DNA of 64,000 nt from BM003 sp963699835 (GTDB lineage Bacteria; Pseudomonadota; Gammaproteobacteria; Steroidobacterales; BM003), in assembly GCA_963699835.1 (NCBI GenBank), contig CAVOVJ010000004.1:62001-126000 (forward strand), given 5' to 3'. Shown piece by piece: positions 34,243 through 43,849 of the stretch (positions are counted from its first letter, which is position 1; each line of letters starts with the position of its first letter). A program made the position numbers and the translations under genes. The notes below the pieces were generated by a model that saw only the letters and a list, made by a program, of their open reading frames with translations, was not told the origin of the DNA and did no database searches.

Positions 34243-35621
34243 GGTCCCTCCTGGGCCATTTCCAGCGCCCGGCGCAGGATGCGGCTCTTGGCGAGCACTT
34301 CGTCGTACTCGGCCTCGGCCACCGAGTCGGCAACGATCCCGGCCCCCGCCTGGAAAGTGTAGGCGCCCTCGGTAAAGACCAGCGTGCGGATTGCGATCGC
34401 CTGGTCCATGTCACCGCCAATGCCGAAGTAGCCGGCCGTCCCGGCATACAGGCCGCGCCCGGTCGGCTCGTACCGGTCGATCAGTTCCATCGCGCGCACC
34501 TTCGGCGCCCCGACCAGCGTCCCGGCCGGGAACGCCGCGGCAAACAGATCGAATGCGTCCGAGCCGGGCGCCAGTTCGCCCTGCACGCCACTCACCAGGT
34601 GCATCACATGACTGTAGCGTTCGACGCTGCAATACGGGTCCACGATGACACTGCCGGCGGTGGCCACCCGCCCCAGGTCGTTGCGCGCCAGATCCACCAG
34701 CATCACGTGCTCGGCGTTCTCCTTCGGATCGGCGCGGAGCTGCCGCTCGAGTTCGAGGTCCTCGTCACCGTCGCCGCCACGCGGACGGGTCCCTGCAATC
34801 GGCCTCAGCGATGCGCGCCGGCCGTTCAGCCGGACCAGCGCCTCGGGCGACGAACCGGCAACGGTGACCCCCGGAAGATCCAGGTAATACATGTAGGGCG
34901 AGGGGTTCAGCAGGCGCAACGCCCGATAGACATCGAAACTGTCGACCGTGCACTCACCGTGAAACCCGACCGACAACACCAGCTGGTAGACGTCTCCCGC
35001 ATGGATATCCTGCTGCGCCTTGCCGACCGCATCGATAAAATCGGCGCGGCTTATGCTCGCGCGCGCCGGACCGACCGTGTTACCCGAACGCCGGTAAGGC
35101 ACGCCGCCGCGCAATGCCCTGACGATTTCTTTCTGCAGTTGCCGGCGCTCGCCCTCGCTGCCCTCGTGCAGCAGCGCCATCCTCCGGGTCAGGTGATCGA
35201 ATACCAGCACCGAGCGCGGCGCGACGTAGGCGAGTTCAGGCACCGTCATCGTCGCCGCAGCCGGCGCCTTCAGGCGCTCGAAATAGCGCACCACGTCGTA
35301 CCCGGCCGCGCCCACGAGGCCGCCAACGAATGGCAGGTCGGCCTCCGGGGTCAGCCGCGGCGCCCTGGCCAGGGCATCGCGCAGGTGTCCCAGCAACTCA
35401 GCGCCGGAGGACGGCCGCTCGAGCAGCGCCTCGCCGAGCTGCAATCCATCGCCGTCGAGCAGCACCCGGTAGCCTTCATCCAGTCCGATGAACGAGTACC
35501 GCGCCAGGTGCTCTCCCCGCTCGACGCTTTCGAGCAGAAAAACCGGGCGAAACGCTTCGAGCTTGAGATAGGCGGATACCGGTGTATCCAGATCAGCGAT
35601 GATGTCAAAAGGTGCTTGCAT
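34239..35621 (-). CDS. trpE: Anthranilate synthase component I
   Basis: TrpE converts chorismate and ammonia to anthranilate. The 460-residue protein keeps the feedback-inhibition motif LLESVERGEHLARYSFIG near residue 30 (binding site for tryptophan in characterised enzymes) and the chorismate-binding core: PSPYMYYLDL, GSSPEALVRL, IAGTRPRGGDGDED, ENAEHVMLVDLARNDLG, TLVGAPKVRAMELID and IRTLVFTEGAYTFQAGAG. The ATG at 35621 has a GAGGAG ribosome site 5 nt upstream. Expression is controlled by the attenuator immediately upstream. Confidence 0.96.
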   Translation of the reverse strand: MQAPFDIIADLDTPVSAYLKLEAFRPVFLLESVERGEHLARYSFIGLDEGYRVLLDGDGLQLGEALLERPSSGAELLGHLRDALARAPRLTPEADLPFVGGLVGAAGYDVVRYFERLKAPAAATMTVPELAYVAPRSVLVFDHLTRRMALLHEGSEGERRQLQKEIVRALRGGVPYRRSGNTVGPARASISRADFIDAVGKAQQDIHAGDVYQLVLSVGFHGECTVDSFDVYRALRLLNPSPYMYYLDLPGVTVAGSSPEALVRLNGRRASLRPIAGTRPRGGDGDEDLELERQLRADPKENAEHVMLVDLARNDLGRVATAGSVIVDPYCSVERYSHVMHLVSGVQGELAPGSDAFDLFAAAFPAGTLVGAPKVRAMELIDRYEPTGRGLYAGTAGYFGIGGDMDQAIAIRTLVFTEGAYTFQAGAGIVADSVAEAEYDEVLAKSRILRRALEMAQEGP

Positions 35622-35654
35622 GGGCTCCTCGGTTAGCTGTTCCGGGGCGCGCCC

Positions 35655-35692
35655 AAAAAGAAGGCCCATCCCCGGGATTCGGGAGATGGGCC
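35655..35692 (-). terminator. Attenuator terminator of the trp operon
   Basis: On the leftward RNA, an 11-bp GC-rich stem (arms at 35692-35681 and 35673-35663, with one bulged base) is followed by a U-rich tract (TTCTTTTT, 35662-35655). It lies between the leader peptide stop (35722) and the trpE start (35621), exactly where a trp attenuator terminator is expected. Confidence 0.85.
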
Positions 35693-35732
35693 GTTGTGCG
35701 CTCGATACTTCGCCTAAACCGTCACCATCTCC
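35682..35732 (-). promoter_or_regulatory. Antiterminator pairing of the trp leader RNA
   Basis: The leader RNA contains GGAGAUGG (35732-35725), overlapping the last codons of the leader peptide, and the exact complement CCAUCUCC (35689-35682) in the 5' arm of the terminator. Pairing of these 8-nt blocks would block the terminator. A ribosome that reaches the leader stop would cover the first block and let the terminator form; one stalled at the earlier Trp codons would leave it free. Mechanism inferred from the classic trp model. Confidence 0.75.
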
Positions 35733-35796
35733 TGGCCGCGGTTTGCCACCAACGCTCCCAGACGGAAACGGCATGGTTGTGGCAGGGCGTATTCAT
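35722..35796 (-). CDS. trpL: trp leader peptide
   Basis: A 24-codon reading frame, ATG at 35796 to TGA at 35722-35724, encodes a peptide starting MNTPCHNHAVSVW and containing four tryptophans at positions 13, 16, 17 and 24, including a Trp-Trp pair. Four Trp in 24 residues is far above background, and the frame is followed by an antiterminator and a terminator before trpE. A G-rich possible ribosome site (GGGGGAGA) lies about 13 nt upstream, a little far. It is a sensor of charged tRNA-Trp rather than a functional protein. Confidence 0.88.
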   Translation of the reverse strand: MNTPCHNHAVSVWERWWQTAARRW

Positions 35797-35804
35797 GGCG
35801 ACGG

Positions 35805-35834
35805 AGTATCTCCCCCGCTCGCTCCCGCCGTCAA
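35805..35834 (-). promoter_or_regulatory. Candidate trp operon promoter
   Basis: TTGACG (35834-35829) and GATACT (35810-35805) are separated by 18 nt on the leftward strand, with 5/6 and 4/6 matches to sigma-70 elements. The implied start would fall only a few bases before the trpL ATG, making the leader nearly leaderless, so an additional upstream promoter is possible. No TrpR operator was recognised. Confidence 0.35.
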
Positions 35835-35912
35835 GACAAAAGCGCTATCCTGGCAACAGTGCCGACCCGGCTTACACGATCGCATGCTCCGCGCCGGCGA
35901 TTCCCGGGTCCT

Positions 35913-37751
35913 CTACAACTGGTAACGCATCGTCAGCACGATCGTGAACCCGACCCACATAATAAACGTCAGTGGCACACCGACGCGGACGAAATCGGAG
36001 AACGTGTAACCACCGGCACTCAGGACCAGCAGATTGGTCTGATAACCGATCGGCGTTGCATAACTCATGTTTGCACCGAATAGTACGGCGAGCACGAACG
36101 GTTCCGGCGATACACCGAGCTGGTTCGCAATGCTGATCGAGATCGGTGTACCGATAACCGCCGCTGCATTATTCGATACCACGTTGGTCAGCAGCGCCAT
36201 CACCAGCATCAAACCGCTCAGTATCAGCCAGGTCGGCTGCCCGGACGCGACCGCGACGTAGAGTTGGGCGAGATATTCGGCTCCGCCGGTACGCATCATC
36301 GCCAGGCCCAGCGCGAGACTGGTCACGATGATCAATACGACCGGCGCGCTCAGCGCACCCAATGCGTCACGCCAGCGCAGGCTTTGCGTCGCCAGCATTA
36401 GCCCTACCCCGCACAATGCGCTGACTGAGATCGGCAACAGGCCGAGTGCAGCGGTCGCAACGACCCCCAGCATGATCGCGATTGCGCGCCGCGACCGCTC
36501 GGTGTGTGGCAGGTCGACCGTGCCATCGAGCACCAGCATGTTGCCGCTCTCCTTCATCTCGCGAAGACTGCTCGGCGCACCCTGAACCAGGATCACATCA
36601 CCGGCGCGCAGCGGTGCGTCGCCTATCTCGGAATCGAACCCGCTGGTCGGAGCACGCGCCCGGTGCAGCGCGAGCGGCAACAGCTTGTAGCGGGAGGCAA
36701 GACGCGCATCGCGAAGGCTGCGGCGATGCAGCGGTGAACCACGGGTGACCACGACTTCGGCAAGCTGCTGCTCTCCCGATGCCGTCGGCATCTCGGTTTC
36801 GCCAAAACTGGCATCGCCATCGGTAACGTTGTGCAACGTTGCACCGAGTAACGATTCGAATTCTTTCAGCCGCTCGCGGGTATCCCGCACGAGCAGGCGA
36901 TCACCCGCCTGCAGCGTGACCGACGGCAGCTTGGCGACGTACAGCCCCTCGCCGCGCTGTATCCGGTCGACCCGCAACCGTCCGTGGGTGCGCTCACGCA
37001 ACTTGGCAAGCGTCTTGCCGTTGGCGTAACTGTCCTCGTTGATGTAGAGCAACGCATCGAAAACGCGCGGAGACGCTTCCGCCATCGGTGGCCGTCGGTT
37101 CGGCAGCATACGCGGCGCGACGGCCCACAGAAACAGGATTCCGACGCTGCCGACCATCAGCACCGGCACACTGAAATCGAACATACTCAGCTGCGGCTGG
37201 CCAAGATCGGCGGCGATACCGACAACCAGCAGGTTGGTCGATGTGCCAATGGTCGTGCCCATGCCGCCGATCAGCGTCGCAAGCCCCATCGGCATCAACA
37301 TCCCGGCCACCGGTGTCCCCGTACGCATCGCGATACCCACCAGCATCGGCAGCAACATCACGACGATCGGCGTGTTGTTGAGAAAAGCGCTCAGAATTGC
37401 CGAGACCACCAGCGTCGCGAGCATTGCAACGGCCGGGCGTGCCTGCCAGCCGCGCGCCATCAGCGCGGCGACCGGCTGCAACGCACCTGTGGTCTCGAGT
37501 GCCTTGCCGACGATCATCAGGGCGCAAATGGCGACCAGCGCCTCATGCCCGAACCCGGCGAAGAACTCCGTGGGGTTCAGCACGATGCCATCCCGCTCAT
37601 ACGGAAACAGCTGGAACCCGAGCACCAGCAGGATGAGGATAAAAAGGCTGGACGTCTCCAGAGGAATCCGGTCCCGGGTAAACAACACCAGAGCGAAACC
37701 TGTCAGCAGAAGTACCGCGATGCCATGACTGTCGGGTGGTGCTGGAATCAA
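35913..37751 (-). CDS. SLC13/DASS-like permease with two TrkA-C (RCK_C) domains
   Basis: A 612-residue membrane protein with two blocks of about five hydrophobic helices flanking a cytoplasmic middle region (about residues 210-400) that holds two TrkA-C domains (GLYVAKLPSVTLQAGDRLLV and DAPLRAGDVILVQGAP). The transport motifs NNTPIVVMLLPM, GTTIGTSTNLLVVG and NVVSNNAAAVIGTP are duplicated Asn-rich loops of the divalent anion:Na+ symporter group. Substrate (sulfate, dicarboxylate or other anion) is not determined. I prefer the TTG start at 37751 with GAAGGA upstream; a GTG at 37796 would add 15 unlike residues. Confidence 0.85.
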   Translation of the reverse strand: MIPAPPDSHGIAVLLLTGFALVLFTRDRIPLETSSLFILILLVLGFQLFPYERDGIVLNPTEFFAGFGHEALVAICALMIVGKALETTGALQPVAALMARGWQARPAVAMLATLVVSAILSAFLNNTPIVVMLLPMLVGIAMRTGTPVAGMLMPMGLATLIGGMGTTIGTSTNLLVVGIAADLGQPQLSMFDFSVPVLMVGSVGILFLWAVAPRMLPNRRPPMAEASPRVFDALLYINEDSYANGKTLAKLRERTHGRLRVDRIQRGEGLYVAKLPSVTLQAGDRLLVRDTRERLKEFESLLGATLHNVTDGDASFGETEMPTASGEQQLAEVVVTRGSPLHRRSLRDARLASRYKLLPLALHRARAPTSGFDSEIGDAPLRAGDVILVQGAPSSLREMKESGNMLVLDGTVDLPHTERSRRAIAIMLGVVATAALGLLPISVSALCGVGLMLATQSLRWRDALGALSAPVVLIIVTSLALGLAMMRTGGAEYLAQLYVAVASGQPTWLILSGLMLVMALLTNVVSNNAAAVIGTPISISIANQLGVSPEPFVLAVLFGANMSYATPIGYQTNLLVLSAGGYTFSDFVRVGVPLTFIMWVGFTIVLTMRYQL

Positions 37752-37780
37752 AAAGCGTCCTTCATTGTTATTTTCGCCCG

Positions 37781-37805
37781 CGCCGCAGCGGGTCACCCTG
37801 CGGCG
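37781..37805. repeat. Inverted repeat upstream of the SLC13 gene
   Basis: CGCCGCAG (37781-37788) and CTGCGGCG (37798-37805) form a perfect 8-bp inverted repeat with a 9-nt centre. It lies between the divergent SLC13 permease and the ABC transporter. It could be an operator or an RNA hairpin; no factor is indicated. The rest of the 239-nt gap to 37991 shows no gene or clear promoter. Confidence 0.5.
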
Positions 37806-37990
37806 AAAACCGCCCCCCGGCGCTATCCCAGCAATGACTCATAGCACGGTGACTTCGCGCCCGCAATCTTCAGCGGCGCGAATCAATGTGTTAGCCGCGT
37901 TGGCGGCGAGGCCCCGGCGGGCCGCTCCGATTAGCAATCCGGCGCCGGACACAACATCATTGCAAGCCTAAGTACACGCGAAAGACCACA

Positions 37991-39826
37991 ATGCAACCGA
38001 CAGAAGCAGCGCCATCGCCTGATACCGGCGGACTGACCCGTTTTTTCGGGGTTTTCCGTTACGGGCGCCGCGCCATTGAGCTGGTATGGCAAACCAACCC
38101 GGCCCTGACTATCGGGTTTGCCCTGCTGACCGCAATGGCCGGCGTACTGCCCGCGGCAATCGCGTATGTCGGCCAGCTGATCGTCGATGCGGTGGTGGCG
38201 CTCGTGCGGGATACCCCGGGCACTGAAATCAACGATGCGCTGCGGCTGGTCGCCATCGAAGCGGCCATCGTCGCCGTGCTGGCGGTCGCCCAGCGTGGCA
38301 TTTCAACCTGCCAGTCGCTGCTGCGGGTCCAGCTCGGCCATCGCGTAAACACCATGATTCTCGAGAAAGCCCTGACCCTGCGGCTGCGCGACTTCGAGGA
38401 TTCGGAGTTCTACGACAAGCTGACACGGGCCCGCCGCGAGGCGTCTTCGCGCCCGCTGAGCCTGGTCAATCGTACCTTCGGGCTGGTTCAAAACCTGCTG
38501 GCACTGACCAGTTTCGCGGCATTGCTGTGGCAGTTTTCGCCATGGACGCTGGTCATTCTCGCGGTAGCCGGCATCCCCGCGTTTATCGCCGAAGCCAAAT
38601 TCTCCGGCGACGCGTTTCGCCTGTTCCGCTGGCGTTCGCCGCAAACCCGCAAGCAAATGTATATAGAAATGGTTTTGGCGCGTGAAGACTTCGCCAAGGA
38701 AGTGCAACTCTACGGGCTTGGCGACTTGATGCTGGAGCGCTACCGCGAGATTTTCCGTGAACTCTATCGGGAGGATCGCAGCCTGACCCTGCGCCGCGAT
38801 TTCTGGGGCACAGTGCTGGGACTGGTCGCGACGGCCGCTTTTTACGGCGCCTACGCGTGGATCGTTGTGGCGACGGTCGCCGAACGCATCACGCTGGGAC
38901 AGATGACGATGTACCTTGCGTTGTTCAAACAGGGCCAGTCTTCCGTCGCGTCAATCCTGAGCGCTGTCGGAGGCATGTACGAGGACAATCTCTACCTGTC
39001 GAACCTGTATGAATACCTCGAGCAGGAGGTCCCGGCCGACCGCGGCTCATTGACCGAAGGTCCGAGCCCGGGTGACGGAATCCGCTTCGAAAATGTCTCG
39101 TTCACCTACCCCGGAGCCAGTCGCACCGCGGTCGATGCAGTCAGTTTTAACATTCGCCCGGGCGCCAGCCTGGCTCTGGTCGGGGAGAACGGCTCGGGCA
39201 AGACCACCCTGATCAAACTCCTGACCCGGCTGTACGACCCGGATAGTGGTCGTATTCTGCTCGATGGCCTCGACCTTCGCGAATGGAAAAGGGACGTGCT
39301 GCGACAGCGCATCGCGGTAATTTTTCAGGACTTTGCCCGTTACCAGATGCTGTTGGGCGAGAACATCGGCGCCGGCGACACCCGCCGCTTCGAGGACGCC
39401 GGGCGCTGGCGTGAGGCCGCACGCCAGGGTACCGCCTCCGATTTCATTGACCAGATGCCACAGGGCTACGAGACCCAGTTGGGGCGCTGGTTCCGTGACG
39501 GCCAGGAACTCTCGGGCGGGCAATGGCAAAAAATCGCCTTGTCCCGGGCTTTCATGCGCGAGGATGCGGATATTCTGGTCCTCGACGAACCTACCGCTGC
39601 GATGGATGCGGCGGCCGAAGCGCAGGTCTTCGAGCATGTCGGCAAAACCCGCGCCGGGAGAATCGCCATTCTGATCTCGCACCGGTTTTCGACCGTGCGG
39701 ATGGCGGACCAGATCCTGGTACTCGGTAACGGTCGCATTATCGAAAGCGGATCGCACCAGGAACTGCTCGAACTTGGCGGTCACTACGCAAGCCTGTTCG
39801 AGCTGCAGGCGGCCGGTTATCGCTGA
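37991..39826 (+). CDS. ABC exporter (fused permease and ATPase, ABC-B type)
   Basis: The 611-residue half-transporter has six hydrophobic helices in residues 30-330, then an ATPase domain: Walker A ALVGENGSGKTTLIKLL, Q-loop AVIFQDFARYQM, signature LSGGQWQKIALSRAF, Walker B ILVLDEPTAAMD and the H-loop ILISHRFSTVRMA. It acts as a homodimer, or with an absent partner, to expel lipids, peptides or drugs. No peptidase domain or substrate gene is nearby, so the cargo is unknown. The ATG at 37991 is the first in frame. Confidence 0.9.
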   Translation: MQPTEAAPSPDTGGLTRFFGVFRYGRRAIELVWQTNPALTIGFALLTAMAGVLPAAIAYVGQLIVDAVVALVRDTPGTEINDALRLVAIEAAIVAVLAVAQRGISTCQSLLRVQLGHRVNTMILEKALTLRLRDFEDSEFYDKLTRARREASSRPLSLVNRTFGLVQNLLALTSFAALLWQFSPWTLVILAVAGIPAFIAEAKFSGDAFRLFRWRSPQTRKQMYIEMVLAREDFAKEVQLYGLGDLMLERYREIFRELYREDRSLTLRRDFWGTVLGLVATAAFYGAYAWIVVATVAERITLGQMTMYLALFKQGQSSVASILSAVGGMYEDNLYLSNLYEYLEQEVPADRGSLTEGPSPGDGIRFENVSFTYPGASRTAVDAVSFNIRPGASLALVGENGSGKTTLIKLLTRLYDPDSGRILLDGLDLREWKRDVLRQRIAVIFQDFARYQMLLGENIGAGDTRRFEDAGRWREAARQGTASDFIDQMPQGYETQLGRWFRDGQELSGGQWQKIALSRAFMREDADILVLDEPTAAMDAAAEAQVFEHVGKTRAGRIAILISHRFSTVRMADQILVLGNGRIIESGSHQELLELGGHYASLFELQAAGYR

Positions 39827-39921
39827 TCGCCGCGACAGTGGCCGGCCACGACTGTGTGATCACGCTGCGGGGCCGTATACTTGGCCTCCCCACAGTCCGG
39901 ATCTGCAGGAGAACGACACCC

Positions 39922-40404
39922 ATGCCGTCATTCGACATTGTGTCCGAGCTCGATATGCACGAAGTGAGCAACGCGGTTGACCAGGCAAATCGTGAAATCA
40001 CGAATCGCTTCGACTTCAAGGGCTCCGGGGCCAAATTCGAGATCGTCGAGCAGACGATCGTGCTGACAGCGCAGGTCGATTTCCAGTTGAAGCAAATGCT
40101 CGACGTGCTGCGCGGCAAGCTTGCCAAACGCGAGATCGACATCGCTTGCCTGGAGGAGCGCGAGCCGGTCATCACCGGGCAGCAGGCCAGGCAGGAGGTA
40201 CTGCTGCGCCAGGGCATCGACACCGCGCTGGCCAAGAAAATGGTCAAACAGGTGAAGGATGCCAAACTCAAGGTGCAGTGCGCTATCCAGGGCGAACAAC
40301 TCCGGGTGACCGGCAAGAAACGCGACGACCTGCAAACGGTGATCGCGATGTTCAAAGAGTCGGATATCGACCTGCCTCTGCAATACAAGAACTTTCGTGA
40401 CTGA
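39922..40404 (+). CDS. YajQ family nucleotide-binding protein
   Basis: A 160-residue protein with the full YajQ signature: MPSFDIVSELDMHEVSNAVD at the N-terminus, then REITNRFDFKGSGAKFE, and KLKVQCAIQGEQLRVTGKKR near the end. It has two RNA-binding-like alpha/beta domains. Family members bind nucleotides, including cyclic di-GMP in Xanthomonas and Pseudomonas, and influence virulence or phage transcription; the role here is unknown. AGGAGA lies 9 nt upstream of the ATG. Confidence 0.93.
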   Translation: MPSFDIVSELDMHEVSNAVDQANREITNRFDFKGSGAKFEIVEQTIVLTAQVDFQLKQMLDVLRGKLAKREIDIACLEEREPVITGQQARQEVLLRQGIDTALAKKMVKQVKDAKLKVQCAIQGEQLRVTGKKRDDLQTVIAMFKESDIDLPLQYKNFRD

Positions 40405-40414
40405 GGACCGACCC

Positions 40415-41089
40415 ATGATCAGCCTCTACACAGCAGCGACACCTAATGGCTGGAAAGCATCGATTGCTCTCGAGGAAATGGGGCTGCCTTACGACGTCCA
40501 CGAATTGAAACTCGACAAGCTGGAACAGAAGCAGGACGACTACCTGAAACTGAATCCGAACGGGCGCATCCCGACCATTGTCGATCACGATGCCGACGAC
40601 TTCGTCGTCTTCGAATCCGGTGCAATCCTGATCTACCTGGCGGAGAAGACCGGCATGCTGATGCCCGCCGACGTCAAGGGACGCTCAAGGGTGCTGCAAT
40701 GGCTGTGCTGGCAGATAGGCGGGCTCGGCCCGATGCAGGGCCAGGCCAATGTGTTCTATCGTTACACGGCGGAGAAAATTCCCTATGCGATCGAGCGCTA
40801 TCAGCGCGAGACCTATCGCCTCTACCAGGTGCTCGACACCCGACTTGCCGACAACGAGTATCTTGCCGGTGATTATTCCATCGCCGACATCGCCACCTGG
40901 CCGTGGGCGGCGCTGTACGAGTGGGCCGGCGTCGAGATCGGCGAACTGACCCACCTGCAGCGCTGGCTGAAGCAGGTCGGCGCGCGTCCCGCGGTGCTGC
41001 GCGGTCGCGACATCCCGCAACCGGTGCGCCTCGAGACCACCGAACGCAAGCAGGAATTCGCCGACAAGGCGGCGAAGCTTCTTGTCTAG
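40415..41089 (+). CDS. Glutathione S-transferase (Nu class, YghU/YfcG-like)
   Basis: A 224-residue two-domain GST. The thioredoxin-like N-terminal half begins MISLYTAATPNGWKASIALEE, where T and N of the TPN motif bind glutathione in Nu-class enzymes, and includes NPNGRIPTIVDHD and FESGAILIYLAEKTG. The C-terminal helical domain has YLAGDYSIADIATWPW. Such proteins often have disulfide reductase activity. GAGGA upstream supports ATG 40415 over a GTG at 40397. It starts 10 nt after yajQ and may share its transcript. Confidence 0.9.
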   Translation: MISLYTAATPNGWKASIALEEMGLPYDVHELKLDKLEQKQDDYLKLNPNGRIPTIVDHDADDFVVFESGAILIYLAEKTGMLMPADVKGRSRVLQWLCWQIGGLGPMQGQANVFYRYTAEKIPYAIERYQRETYRLYQVLDTRLADNEYLAGDYSIADIATWPWAALYEWAGVEIGELTHLQRWLKQVGARPAVLRGRDIPQPVRLETTERKQEFADKAAKLLV

Positions 41090-41102
41090 CGGACAACCTG
41101 CC

Positions 41103-43842
41103 ATGTCGACCAGCGGCGTAACTCTCGACCGGGAAGGCATCCAGTTCGAAGCGAAGGACGCCGGATTGAGGCGCGATGTCCACCTTCTCGGCGAGCAGCT
41201 CGGCGAATTATTGCGCGAACAGGGCGGTGACTCGCTCTTCGAGAGCGTCGAATCGGCGCGCCGTGCCGCGATTCGCCGGCGCCAGTCTCCGGAGCACGAC
41301 GACAGCGAGCTGGCGCGCTTGTTCCACGACCTCCCGGCTGAACTGACCCGCGATTTTATCCGCGCTTTTTCCAGCTGGTTCCAGGTCGTCAACATGGCCG
41401 AGCAGGTTCATCGGATTCGCCGCCGCCGAGCCTACCAGCGCGACAAGGCGCATTCCCAGCCGGGCGGACTGGACGCGACGTTCCTGGCGCTGCGCAAGAG
41501 CGGCTGCACGCTCGAACAATTGCACGAACTACTCGCCACAACACGATTTCAACCGGTGTTCACCGCCCATCCAACCGAACCCACGCGGCGCACGCTGCTG
41601 CAAAAACAACAGCGCATTGCGCGCCACCTGCTGGCCCGGCTCGACCCTTCGATGACGCCGACCGAAGAGCGCGAGGGTCTCAATGCGGTGCGGATGGAGA
41701 TGACGACCGCCTGGCAAACCGAAGAGCACCCAAGCTCGCGAATGGCGATCGCCGATGAGCTGGAGCACATCCTGTTCTTCCTGACCGATGTGATCTATCC
41801 CACGATCCCGGATTTTTATGCAAATCTCGAGAACGCGGTCCACCTCGCCTACCCGGAAGCGCCACCAGGCATCGTCCCGCCAGGCGTGTTGCGGTTCGGT
41901 TCGTGGGTCGGCGCGGACCTCAAAGGCAACCCCGATATTTCCGCGCGAACGATCAAGGAAACACTGACCCGGCAGCGAACGCTGATCCTCGATCGCTACC
42001 GCCGCGACTGTCTGCAGATTGCCTCACAGCTGACCCAAAGCCGCCAGCTAATCGCTGTCGACGCGGACGTCGAACACATGATCGAGTCTTATATGACCTC
42101 GTTCCCTCGGGCCATGCACGGCGTCCACCGGCGCCACCGCGACATGCCTTACCGGGTCGCGCTGCTGCTGATCGCGGCGCGCCTGTATGCGACGTTTGAA
42201 GATGCAGACCGGCGCTACCGCCGCGTAGATCAGTTTGTCGCCGATCTCGAGGCCATTGCTACCAGCCTCGAAACCCACAATGGCATGCACGCGGGCGCGG
42301 CGCCGCTGAGAAAGCTGATCTGGAAAGCCGAGACTTTCGGTTTTCACATGGTCACGCTCGATGTCCGCCTCGATGCGGCCGGTCTGCGCGAAGCGGTAAG
42401 CGACGGTCTTGGCGAGCACGACTGGGAGGAGCGGCTGCCGGCGGAGCGCGCTGCCATCCTCAGTAACGCAATGGAATCCGAGGTGCCCGCCGCAGCCGAA
42501 CTGGGCACCGCGACGCGGCGCATGCTTGGCATTCTCGAGACGCTGGCGCTATGCCGCAGACGCTACGGGGAGCGAGCTATCGGATCGCTACTGGTTGGCG
42601 ACGCTTCCGGGCCGGACGACCTGCTGTCGATTCTGTTGCTCGCGCAATGGGCGGCGTTCTCCGACCGCAGCAACGCGGTACCACTCGACATTTGCCCGCA
42701 GGTCGAGCGCAGCAGCGATCTCGAAAACACGACCGAAATGATGCGGGTGGCGCTGGAGCAGCCCGCTTACCGCAAACATCTTCAAAGTCGCGGCGATCGC
42801 CAGTTGTTGATGATCAGCTACGCAGATAGTACCCGCGAGGGTGGCCTCGCCGATGCGCGCTGGCGGTTGTATCGGCTGCAGACGCAGTTGCAGCAAACCA
42901 TGGCAAATGCATCCGTGGAACTCACGATCTGTCATGAACGCGGTGGCACGATCAGCCGGGGCGGCGCCAAAACTCACAACGTCGTACTCGGGTCACCGCC
43001 CGGCACGGTCAATGGCCAGCTTGTGGTTACCGAGCCCGGCGAGATGATGAGCGTCAAATACGGTCTGCAGGGCGTAGCGTTACGAAATTTCGAGCGCGCC
43101 GTCAGCTCTATTGCAAGGGTCAGCAACCAGGCCGGCGTTTCTGTCGCGGCACAACAAATCTGGGGCGACATCATGAAACTGGTCGCGCGCAACGCGCGGC
43201 AAAAATATCGCGGCCTGATCTTTGCCGATCCGGCGTTTGCCGATTATTTTCGCCAGGTCACCCCGATCGACGTCATCGAGCGAATGCAAATCGGCTCACG
43301 GCCGCTGGCGGACGCCGACTACAAGCGCATCGAGAATATGCGCAGTATCCCTTGGGTGTTCGCCTGGACCCAGAATCGCTGTTTCCTGCCCGGCTGGTTC
43401 GGCGTCGGCAGCGGTCTCGATGCAGCAATTACCCGGTTTGGCAGCGACACGATGACGGATGTCGTCGCGCAATGGCCGTTCCTCAACAGTCTTCTGGAGG
43501 ACCTCGAACTGGTGCTGGCGAAATGCGACATGGATATCGTGTCTCACTACAATGCGCTGGTAGATGCCTCTCTGCGTCATTTCTTCGACCCGATATTCGA
43601 GGAATACGAACTGACGGTCCGGCGCCTGTTGCAGCTGCGCGGCACGGAGGTGTTGTTGCAACACCAGCGTTCGGTGCAACGCGCGATCCGTCTGCGCAAC
43701 CCTTATGTCGATCCGATCAGCCTGTTGCAGACCGACTTACTGAAGCGCTGGCGCAACTCGGGGCGGCCGGACGATGCCACGCTGGCATCCCTGTTTCGCC
43801 AGCATCAACGGCATCGCCCACGCGCTGCAAAATACCGGCTGA
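41103..43842 (+). CDS. ppc: Phosphoenolpyruvate carboxylase, one frameshift near the end
   Basis: PEP carboxylase adds bicarbonate to PEP to form oxaloacetate. The protein has the N-terminal catalytic motif QPVFTAHPTEPTRRTLL, then MISYADSTREGGLADARW, CHERGGTISRGGAKTH and SIPWVFAWTQNRCFLPGW. The second and third differ from the usual YSDSNKDGG and FHGRGGS. The canonical C-terminus, SINGIAHALQNTG with TGA at 43840-43842, is one frame off because of an extra T at 43794-43796; correction gives about 912 residues. Uncorrected, the frame ends at 43853. The start at 41103 follows the GST by 13 nt. Confidence 0.92.
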
Positions 43843-43849
43843 CCGACCC

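Noticed and set aside
32521..34362. A 613-codon frame antisense to trpC-trpD-trpG
   Set aside because: It lies opposite three recognisable trp genes, shows no protein-like motifs and has no ribosome site.
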